From NCBI RefSeq assembly GCF_000705555.1, contig NZ_JMQN01000015.1:186001-250000 (forward strand): 64,000 nt of DNA, in the 5' to 3' direction. The notes beneath the pieces are model-generated. The model did not search any database and was not told the origin of the DNA. It saw only the letters and a list, made by a program, of their open reading frames with translations. Position numbers and translations under genes: made by a program. Shown one piece after another: positions 30,408 to 37,594 of this stretch; positions within the stretch are counted from its first letter, which is position 1, and each line of letters opens with the position of its first letter. This DNA is from Marinobacterium lacunae. GTDB taxonomy: Bacteria > Pseudomonadota > Gammaproteobacteria > Pseudomonadales > Balneatricaceae.

Positions 30408-32194
30408 TGAACAGGCCAGAGCTGGCAATCGAAGCCCGCACGGTCCACAAGTCGTTTCGCGACAAGCAGACCGGCAAGACCGAGGACGCCCTGAAATCGG
30501 TAGATCTGCAGATCCCCATGGGGTCGCTGACGGCGCTGGTCGGGCCTGATGGCGCCGGTAAAACCACGCTACTGAGGTTGTGTGCAGGTCTGATGCGACC
30601 GGATCAGGGCGAGTTGAAGGTGCTCGGTATCGATGTCGCGCAGCACCCGCAGCCGGTGCAGGACCGTATCAGCTATATGCCTCAGCGCTTCGGTCTGTAT
30701 GAAGACCTCAGTGTGCAGGAAAATCTGGATCTCTACGCCGACCTTCACGGCGTACCGGCTGCCGATCGCATCGAGCGTTACCGGCGCCTTTTGCATATGA
30801 CCGATCTGGCCCGTTTCACCGAGCGCCCCGCCGGAAAGCTCTCCGGTGGCATGAAACAGAAGCTGGGACTGGCCTGCACACTGGTGCGCTCACCCGATCT
30901 GCTGTTGCTCGATGAGCCGACAGTCGGGGTCGATCCGCTGTCCCGCCGTGAGCTGTGGCAGATCATCCAGCAGTTGGTTGAAGAGGAGTCGCTGAGCGTC
31001 GTTGTCAGCACCGCCTATCTTGATGAGGCCAGTCGCTGCGACGAGGTGTATGTGCTGCATGAGGGTGAGTTACTGGCGCAGGGAACTCCCGATCTGTTGT
31101 GCGAGCGCGCACTGGGCTGCTGTTTCACCGCCGTACCCGGTAAAGGCGAGTCACCGCGGCAGCTTCAGTCGCGCCTGATCGACCATCCGGACCTTATCGT
31201 CGATGCGGTCCCCCACGGTGGCGAAGTGCGCTTTGTGACCCAGGCGAATGTCACGCAGGAAGCGCTTGAGCCGCTGTTGCGTGGTGCGCGCACCCAGGCT
31301 GTACCACCGCAACTGGAAGACGGCTTCATGGTGCTGCTGCGCAAGCGCTTGGGCGCGGCCAGCCCGGATGTTGACTCGCTGGAGCGACAGCGGTCCATCG
31401 CCGGGCCGCCAGACGAAGTGGTCATAGAGGTGCGCGATCTGGTGCGTACCTTCGGTGATTTCACCGCGGTGGCCAGTACCAGTTTTGATGTTCGGCGTGG
31501 TGAGATCTTCGGCCTGCTCGGGCCCAATGGCGCGGGCAAGACCACCACCTTTCGCATGCTCTGTGGGCTGTTGCCCTCATCCAGTGGCTTTCTTCAGGTG
31601 GCCGGTGTGAATCTGCGCACGGCGAGGGCGTCGGCGCGTCGGCGCATCGGCTATGTGTCACAGAAGTTCTCGCTCTACGGCAACCTGACTGTATTGGAGA
31701 ATCTGCGCTTCTTCGGTGGTGCCTACGGGTTGCACGGCAAGCGCTTGAGTGCGCGCATCGTGCAGGTGATGGAGCAGTTCGACTTGTCAGGGCAGGCGCG
31801 TACCCGCAGCGGTGAGCTGCCGGGCGGTTTCAAGCAGCGGCTGGCGATGGCGGCCGGACTGATTCACGAGCCAGAAATCCTCTTTCTTGATGAACCGACC
31901 AGTGGTGCCGATCCGCTGGCGCGGCGGGCGTTTTGGCGTCGCATCACCGCGCTGGCCGAGGGCGGTACGACCATCATCATCACCACCCACTTCATGGAGG
32001 AGGCCGAGTATTGCGATCGCATCATGATTCAGGATGCGGGCAAGCGCCTTGCAATGGGCACGCCCCAGCAGGTGCGCGAGCTGGTGTCCACGGCTGATCC
32101 TGCGCAGGGCCGTTTAAGCATGGAGGACACCTTTATCGGCATTGTCGAGCACAGCCGTAACGGCAGCGCCGGTCATTCGGAGGTGAACCCATGA
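30407..32194 (+). CDS. ybhF: Double ABC ATPase (YbhF-like)
   Basis: A 595-residue cytoplasmic protein with two fused nucleotide-binding domains. The first has Walker A GPDGAGKTT (about residue 46), signature LSGGMKQ and Walker B LLLLDEPTVGVD. The second has GPNGAGKTT (about 374), LPGGFKQR and ILFLDEPTSGAD. Both look competent. It would power the export pump formed with YbhS and YbhR, which in E. coli affects cefoperazone and chloramphenicol sensitivity and has been linked to cation export. It overlaps ybhG by one base and ybhS by four. Confidence 0.93.
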   Translation: MNRPELAIEARTVHKSFRDKQTGKTEDALKSVDLQIPMGSLTALVGPDGAGKTTLLRLCAGLMRPDQGELKVLGIDVAQHPQPVQDRISYMPQRFGLYEDLSVQENLDLYADLHGVPAADRIERYRRLLHMTDLARFTERPAGKLSGGMKQKLGLACTLVRSPDLLLLDEPTVGVDPLSRRELWQIIQQLVEEESLSVVVSTAYLDEASRCDEVYVLHEGELLAQGTPDLLCERALGCCFTAVPGKGESPRQLQSRLIDHPDLIVDAVPHGGEVRFVTQANVTQEALEPLLRGARTQAVPPQLEDGFMVLLRKRLGAASPDVDSLERQRSIAGPPDEVVIEVRDLVRTFGDFTAVASTSFDVRRGEIFGLLGPNGAGKTTTFRMLCGLLPSSSGFLQVAGVNLRTARASARRRIGYVSQKFSLYGNLTVLENLRFFGGAYGLHGKRLSARIVQVMEQFDLSGQARTRSGELPGGFKQRLAMAAGLIHEPEILFLDEPTSGADPLARRAFWRRITALAEGGTTIIITTHFMEEAEYCDRIMIQDAGKRLAMGTPQQVRELVSTADPAQGRLSMEDTFIGIVEHSRNGSAGHSEVNP

Positions 32195-33330
32195 GCAGTG
32201 CACGTCAGGGCGGGTTCTGGTTGCGACTGTTTTCGCTTATCCGCAAGGAGACGCGTCAGCTGTTGCGCGACAAGAGCAACCTGATGATCGGCATCGGCTT
32301 GCCGATCGTGCTGATCCTGATCTTCGGCTATGGCGTGTCGCTCGATGTGCGCAATATCCGTCTGGCACTGGTACTCGATGACCACTCGCCGGTGGGTCAG
32401 GATTTTGTGTCGGGCCTTACCCTCTCGCGCTACTTCGAGCCGCTCTCTGCCGACTCTATGGTCGATGCCGAGCAGATGATGAAGGTCGGTACGGTGGAGG
32501 GGATACTGCACTTGAGCAGTGATTTCGCCCGTCAGCTCAGTGCAGGTCACGCGCAGGTGCAGCTGATCGTGTCAGGTACCGAAGCACCCCGTGCCGGACC
32601 CATCGTCAACTATCTCAATACTCAGGTCGCCTTGTGGCAGCAAAAGCGCGCCGACCGGGCGGGGATCGATCCGAGCAGTGGGGCGCGTGTCGAGTTGGTC
32701 GAGCGGATCTGGTTCAACGATGCCAACACCAGTACCTGGTTTCTGGTGCCGGGCTTGATCGTGCTGATCATGACGCTGGTGGGCACGTTTCTCACCGCGC
32801 TGGTCATGGCGCGGGAGTGGGAGCGCGGCACGCTTGAAGCGCTGTTTGTCACCCCTGTGCGCCCAACCGAGGTGCTTCTGGCGAAGGTGACGCCCTATTT
32901 CGGCGTCGGCATGCTGGGGCTGGCGCTGTGCATGATTGCCGGGCGGGTGCTGTTTGATGTGCCGATCAACGGCTCGCTGCCGGTGTTGCTGTTTGCCTCA
33001 ATGCTCTACCTGCTGGTCGCGCTTGGTATCGGTCTGTTGATCTCGTCAGCGACGAAAAATCAGTTTCTGGCCAGCCAGATCGCAATTCTTGCCAGTTTTC
33101 TACCGGCGCTGATGCTCTCGGGCTTTGTATTCGATCTGCGCAATCTGCCAATCGGCATACAAGTGATCAGTTATGCGCTGCCGGCGACCTATTTCATCGA
33201 ACTGATCCGTACGCTGTTTCTGGCCGGTAATTTCTGGCCGCTCATCATCAAGGATTGCCTGATCCTCGGTGCTTACGCGGTGGTATTGCTGAGCCTTGCA
33301 CGCGTTGTGACCCGTAAGCGACTGGACTGA
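32191..33330 (+). CDS. ybhS: ABC-2 type permease (YbhS-like)
   Basis: A 379-residue inner-membrane permease of the ABC-2 type. One N-terminal helix (LMIGIGLPIVLILIFGYGVSLDV) is followed by a large periplasmic domain and five or so C-terminal helices starting around TSTWFLVPGLIVLIMTLVGTFL. The segment AREWERGTLEALFVTPVRPTE is characteristic. It pairs with the next gene product as a heterodimer. Its ATG overlaps the ybhF stop by four bases and follows GGAGGTGA. Confidence 0.92.
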   Translation: MSSARQGGFWLRLFSLIRKETRQLLRDKSNLMIGIGLPIVLILIFGYGVSLDVRNIRLALVLDDHSPVGQDFVSGLTLSRYFEPLSADSMVDAEQMMKVGTVEGILHLSSDFARQLSAGHAQVQLIVSGTEAPRAGPIVNYLNTQVALWQQKRADRAGIDPSSGARVELVERIWFNDANTSTWFLVPGLIVLIMTLVGTFLTALVMAREWERGTLEALFVTPVRPTEVLLAKVTPYFGVGMLGLALCMIAGRVLFDVPINGSLPVLLFASMLYLLVALGIGLLISSATKNQFLASQIAILASFLPALMLSGFVFDLRNLPIGIQVISYALPATYFIELIRTLFLAGNFWPLIIKDCLILGAYAVVLLSLARVVTRKRLD

Positions 33331-33332
33331 TA

Positions 33333-34451
33333 ATGAACTGGCTACTGGCGTTTTTCTATCGGCTTATCAACATCTGCACCAAGGAGTTGCTGGCGGTGCT
33401 CAAGGATCCGTCCAGTCGCGTGATTCTGATCGTGCCGCCGCTGATGCAAAGCCTGCTCTTCGGCTATGCTGCCACCTATGACCTGACCGACGCCCCATAT
33501 GCGGTGCTTGACCAGAGCAATACACAGGTCAGCCGTGAGCTGCTGGCACGTATCGACGGCACCGGTGTATTCCACCGTGTGGCGACACTGAACAGCAGTG
33601 ATCAGATCGCCAGCGTCATCGGTAATGGCGAAGCGCTGCTGGCGATTCAGATCCCCGCGGATTTCGATACCCGCCTTGCCCAGGGTCAGAGCGCCCCGGT
33701 ACAGATGATTCTGGATGGTCGCAACTCCGCGACCGCCAATTCGGCTGCGGGGTACATCAGCGCGATTGTGGCCAGTTACAACCGTACGCTGAGTCCGGAT
33801 GCCGGGCCTTTAGTCAGTGTTGAATCCCGCGCCTGGTTTAACGATAACCTGCAGACACGGTGGATCATCCTGCCGGGGATGATCGCTGCACTGAGCATGA
33901 TTCAGACGATGATGCTCACGGCGCTCTCCGTGGCCCGGGAGCGTGAGCAGGGCACCTTCGACCAGCTGCTGGTGACACCTCACACGCCACTTGAGATCCT
34001 GATCAGCAAGGCGGTGCCGTCGATCCTGATCGGGCTGGTTCAGTCGACGCTGGTTCTGCTGGTGTCGCTGTTCTGGTTTCAGATACCTATGGCCGGTTCG
34101 CTTGTGACGCTCTATATCGGACTGCTGATGTTCACCATTGCCAGTGTTGGTATTGGGCTTTCGATCTCGGCGCTCTCGGCCAATATGCATCAGGCGATGT
34201 TGTATACCTTCGTGCTGATCATGCCGCTGATGCTGCTTTCGGGGCTGGCGACGCCAGTGGAAAACATGCCCGATATTTTGCAGAGCGCCACCTACCTCAA
34301 CCCCCTGCGTTTTTCGATCCATCTGGTAAGAGCGGTCTATCTCGAAGGGGCGCAGCTGGCCGATGTGGTGCCGGATCTGATTCCGCTGATCATTATCTCG
34401 ATCGTTACCCTGCCACTGGCGGCCTGGCTTTTCCGCCACCGGCTGGTGTAG
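33333..34451 (+). CDS. ybhR: ABC-2 type permease (YbhR-like)
   Basis: A 372-residue second permease subunit, built like the preceding one: N-terminal helix near ILIVPPLMQSLLFGYAATYDL, periplasmic domain, then C-terminal helices beginning at RWIILPGMIAALSMIQTMMLTALSV, with REREQGTFDQLLVTPHTPLEI as the coupling segment. Its start lies two bases after ybhS. The two permeases have diverged a good deal, as expected for an obligate heterodimer. Confidence 0.92.
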   Translation: MNWLLAFFYRLINICTKELLAVLKDPSSRVILIVPPLMQSLLFGYAATYDLTDAPYAVLDQSNTQVSRELLARIDGTGVFHRVATLNSSDQIASVIGNGEALLAIQIPADFDTRLAQGQSAPVQMILDGRNSATANSAAGYISAIVASYNRTLSPDAGPLVSVESRAWFNDNLQTRWIILPGMIAALSMIQTMMLTALSVAREREQGTFDQLLVTPHTPLEILISKAVPSILIGLVQSTLVLLVSLFWFQIPMAGSLVTLYIGLLMFTIASVGIGLSISALSANMHQAMLYTFVLIMPLMLLSGLATPVENMPDILQSATYLNPLRFSIHLVRAVYLEGAQLADVVPDLIPLIIISIVTLPLAAWLFRHRLV

Positions 34452-34468
34452 CGAAAACGGAGCGTTTC

Positions 34469-35992
34469 ATGTTGTCGATACTGCCTTCCCCATCCCATTC
34501 ATCCCGCCAGTTGCTGCTACTGGCGATGGTTGTACTGCTGCCCGGCTGTGCCATGCTAGGGCCGGATTTCACCGCACCCGAGCAGGAGGCGCCTGCTGAC
34601 TGGAGTGCTTGGCATAGCGGCCCTGAGCGGGCCAGCGCACCGGGTATCGATACCGATACGCAGCCCGCTGAAAAATGGTGGCTCGAGTTTGACGACCCGG
34701 TATTGAACCAGTTGCAGCAGCGCCTTGCAGAGGCCAGCCCCGATCTTAGAAGTGCAGTGCTCAACTTCGCAGGAGCCCGATTACAGCGGCAGATCGTCGC
34801 CAGTGAACGCGGTGTCGATGTACAGGCCAGCGGTGGTGTCAGTCGTCAGAAACTCAGCGAATATGGCACGTCGATGCGCATGGCCGCGATCTCCTCTCCG
34901 GCCAACAGCGATGCCTTGATTGGCGCACTCGCCGAGCCCTTTACGCTGTACCAGGCCGGTTTTGACGCCAGTTGGGAGCCTGATTTTTGGGGGCGTATCG
35001 GCCGCAGTATCGAAGCGGCCGAGGCTGGCAGTACAGCCAGTGCAGCGCTGCTGGATCAGACCCGCCTTGGGCTTAGCGCCGAGCTGGCTCGCGCGTACTT
35101 CGAGCTGCGCTCGCTGCAACAGCAAGTAAGACTTATGCAGCGTGATATCGGGCTAAAAGAAGATCAGCTGGCGCTGCTTGAAGCCAATCGCGCGGCTGGG
35201 CTGGTCAGCGATGTGCAGGTGGACAGCCTGCGTATGCAGCTCAGTGAGCAGCGTGCCGGGTTGCCGGCTCTGAACACGGGTGTCGTGGCATCCATGAACG
35301 CCATTTCGACCCTGCTCGGTGAGCATCCCGGGGCGCTGGATGCGCTGTTGCAGAGCGATGCTGTGGACACGTTCGATAGCATCCACAGCGCTGATCTTGC
35401 GTTGGGTGTGCCATCCTCACTGGCGAGGCGGCGACCGGATATTCGGGCCGCCGAGGCGCAGCTGCATGCCGCTACTGCCGAGATCGGTGTGGCGACGGCC
35501 GATCTCTACCCGCGTGTGACCCTGCATGCCGGTTTCGGCGTTGAGTCATTCCTGCAAAGCGCCTTTGGCAAGGGCGGCAGCGAATATTGGAGCATCGGCC
35601 CCGGCTTTTATCTGCCAATATTCAATCAAGGGCGGCTGAAAGCACGTGTGGAGCTCACCAAGATGGATCAGCAGCAGGCTGCTGTTCACTACCGGCAGAC
35701 GGTGCTCAGAGCTTGGCAGGAGATCGACAACGCCCTGACGGCATACGCAGCAGAGCAGACCCGGTATCACCAGCTGCAGCAGAAGCTCGCCAGTGCCCGC
35801 AGTCAGCTTGAGATTAATCGGGCCAACCGCGCGGCGGGACTGAGCGACAGTAGTGTCGAAATAGCCAGTGAAAGCCTGATGCTGGGGGTTGAGCGACAGC
35901 TGGTCGACAGCCGGGCAACAATGAATATTCAACGAGTGGCGGTGTACAAGGCGGTCGGCGGAGGCGTTGACTCAGCCGGCGTCACTGAATAA
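34469..35992 (+). CDS. NodT-family outer-membrane efflux lipoprotein
   Basis: A 507-residue TolC-like channel of the RND/NodT lipoprotein type. A signal peptide ends in the lipobox LLPGC (Cys at about residue 27). Two outer-membrane efflux repeats follow; family marks are WWLEFDDPVLNQL, ELARAYFELRSLQQQ and the LARRRPDIRAAEAQLHAATAEIGVA segment. E. coli ybhGFSR lacks a dedicated channel and uses TolC; here the channel is the last gene of the operon, 17 bases after ybhR, completing a tripartite pump. Confidence 0.92.
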   Translation: MLSILPSPSHSSRQLLLLAMVVLLPGCAMLGPDFTAPEQEAPADWSAWHSGPERASAPGIDTDTQPAEKWWLEFDDPVLNQLQQRLAEASPDLRSAVLNFAGARLQRQIVASERGVDVQASGGVSRQKLSEYGTSMRMAAISSPANSDALIGALAEPFTLYQAGFDASWEPDFWGRIGRSIEAAEAGSTASAALLDQTRLGLSAELARAYFELRSLQQQVRLMQRDIGLKEDQLALLEANRAAGLVSDVQVDSLRMQLSEQRAGLPALNTGVVASMNAISTLLGEHPGALDALLQSDAVDTFDSIHSADLALGVPSSLARRRPDIRAAEAQLHAATAEIGVATADLYPRVTLHAGFGVESFLQSAFGKGGSEYWSIGPGFYLPIFNQGRLKARVELTKMDQQQAAVHYRQTVLRAWQEIDNALTAYAAEQTRYHQLQQKLASARSQLEINRANRAAGLSDSSVEIASESLMLGVERQLVDSRATMNIQRVAVYKAVGGGVDSAGVTE

Positions 35993-36007
35993 GGGGAGGT
36001 TTTAAGG

Positions 36008-36412
36008 ATGAAAGCCAAGATCAGTATGATTACCCTGGGTGTGGATAATCTGGAGCGGGCTACGCGGTTCTACCGCGATGGACTGGAGTTGCCACAGTTC
36101 GAGTTTGACAGTGAGGGCGTCGCCTTTTTTGATCTGGAAGGAACCTGGCTTGGCCTGTTCCCACGCGAGGCGCTGGCTGATGATATCGGCTTGGACAGCG
36201 CGCAACATAGTGGCTTCAGCGGTATCACGCTGGCTCACAATGTCGCGTCGAAGGCAGAGGTGGATGCCGTGCTGGAGCAGGCGGTCAGCGCCGGTGCAAC
36301 ACTGATTAAACCGGCGCAAGAGGTGTTCTGGGGTGGATACTCGGGTTATTTTCAGGATCCTGAAGGGCACTATTGGGAAGTCGCGTATAACCCCTTTATG
36401 GATTTGACCTGA
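36008..36412 (+). CDS. VOC-family (glyoxalase-fold) protein
   Basis: A 134-residue single-domain protein of the vicinal oxygen chelate superfamily, with the typical start (ISMITLGVDNLERATRFYRDGL) and end (GYSGYFQDPEGHYWEVAYNP). Residues fit the metal-binding pattern of two paired beta-alpha-beta-beta-beta units, probably acting as a dimer. The substrate cannot be read from sequence: glyoxalase, bleomycin-type binding and ring cleavage all occur in this fold. It has an AAGG site 16 bases after the efflux channel gene, and converges with the next gene with no bases between the stops. Confidence 0.88.
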   Translation: MKAKISMITLGVDNLERATRFYRDGLELPQFEFDSEGVAFFDLEGTWLGLFPREALADDIGLDSAQHSGFSGITLAHNVASKAEVDAVLEQAVSAGATLIKPAQEVFWGGYSGYFQDPEGHYWEVAYNPFMDLT

Positions 36413-36979
36413 TTACTTGGCGCTTGTCTTGCGTGCCCAGTACAGGGCATTGCCCCACCAGGCGAGCTCGTCCAGCGTCTTCTCCAATTGGGCGTCGTCG
36501 CGCTCGTCGCCGGTGAAGGTGCCGTTTTCCAGCTTGCTTCGCACAGCGGCAATGTGCACCGCGCTGCTAAGAGGGGCCATCTGCAGCGTTACCAGCACCT
36601 GACGCAGCTGCTCCACGGCACGGGCGCCCATGGCTCCGCCATAGGAGATCACGCTGGCGGGCTTGCGGCCCCACTCGGCATAGACGTAGTCCAGCGCATT
36701 CTTGAGTACGGCCGGATAACCGTGGTTGTACTCGGGACAGATGAACAGAAAAGCATCGGCACGCTCGACGCTTTTGCCCCAGCGCTGCTGCTGTTCATCC
36801 TCGTATTCGCCCGCCGAGGGGCTTTTGGGCAGGTTGAACATCGGCAGCGGCCAATTTTTGAGGTCGACCAGTTCCACCGTCATGTCAGAGCGCTGCTTCG
36901 CCTGAGTGAACGCCCAGTCGGCAACAGGTTTGGCAACCCGGCCTTGGCGTACACTGCCGATAATGATTTGAAGATGCAT
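36413..36979 (-). CDS. NADPH-dependent FMN reductase
   Basis: A 188-residue flavodoxin-like flavoprotein. The FMN phosphate loop is IGSVRQGR (about residues 6-13); PEYNHGYPAVLKNALDYV (about 84-101) is the second signature, shared with ChrR/YieF and azoreductase-type enzymes. These reduce quinones, chromate, azo dyes or free FMN with NAD(P)H. The true electron acceptor is unknown. It is monocistronic and tail-to-tail with the VOC gene. Confidence 0.9.
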   Translation of the reverse strand: MHLQIIIGSVRQGRVAKPVADWAFTQAKQRSDMTVELVDLKNWPLPMFNLPKSPSAGEYEDEQQQRWGKSVERADAFLFICPEYNHGYPAVLKNALDYVYAEWGRKPASVISYGGAMGARAVEQLRQVLVTLQMAPLSSAVHIAAVRSKLENGTFTGDERDDAQLEKTLDELAWWGNALYWARKTSAK

Positions 36980-37114
36980 GGCTGGCTCCGCGGTATGTGG
37001 CGATTATGGGAAGGATAGCACTCGCCTAGTAGGGTAATGCGTGATGCTGCGAAGCACAAATTGTGTAATTTGATTACACTGTCGCGGTCACTGTTCAAGC
37101 AAATGGAGTGCATG

Positions 37115-37477
37115 ATGAATGACGATATGGAACATTGGAATGTTCAGGACAATATTCGCGATCTGGTAAGACGTCATCAGAATCAAATGGATGACTGCGT
37201 TGTTAGTGGCGCTAAGGATAAGGCCACGCAGACTATCAAATCAGAGCTCGATAGTATTTGTGACGCTCTCTCAGAAGAGCAGCAAGAAGCGTTCTGGAGC
37301 GCCTACCGCGAGGAGCAGGAGGCGTTAGCAGATGAGAGGCTGGAAGAGGACGCGTTGATCACGCAGAAAGGCTCAGCTGACGGCGTTGAAAAAGTATCCT
37401 CTGGAGGCCGAGTGTTGGCCTTTGCCTTACTGATTGCTGTAACCATTGCCTGTGCCATGTTCTTTGCGAACGGCTGA
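37115..37477 (+). CDS. Small membrane-anchored hypothetical protein
   Basis: A 120-residue protein of unknown function. Residues 1 to about 95 are acidic and helical, rich in Glu, Gln and Asp. The C terminus is a single membrane helix (VLAFALLIAVTIACAMFFANG), so it is probably a tail-anchored inner-membrane protein facing the cytoplasm. I chose the ATG at 37115 because GGAG stands six bases upstream; the adjacent ATG at 37112 is nearly as good. It lies 117 bases before cas3 in the same direction, but the dyads between argue against one operon. Confidence 0.5.
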   Translation: MNDDMEHWNVQDNIRDLVRRHQNQMDDCVVSGAKDKATQTIKSELDSICDALSEEQQEAFWSAYREEQEALADERLEEDALITQKGSADGVEKVSSGGRVLAFALLIAVTIACAMFFANG

Positions 37478-37478
37478 G

Positions 37479-37528
37479 TGTGACAACGGGCGTCACAGAC
37501 AAGGCATCGATAGGGTGTTGTCGATGCC
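37479..37528 (+). promoter_or_regulatory. Two dyads upstream of cas3
   Basis: TGTGAC-N7-GTCACA occupies 37479-37497, and GGCATCGA-N10-TCGATGCC occupies 37503-37528. Both have perfect arms. They lie directly after the small membrane protein gene and about 70 to 115 bases before the cas3 start. They could terminate the upstream gene, though no T-run follows, or bind a regulator of the cas operon. The first resembles a CRP half-site pair but the spacing is three bases too long. Confidence 0.4.
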
Positions 37529-37594
37529 GTTTCGAACCTACGATCACCGGTTTAGACTAGTGCATGCGATAAGAACAAAGGGATAAGGTTCTGT

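Noticed and set aside
37479-37497. CRP/Vfr binding site (TGTGA and TCACA)
   Set aside because: The half-sites are nine bases apart where six are required.
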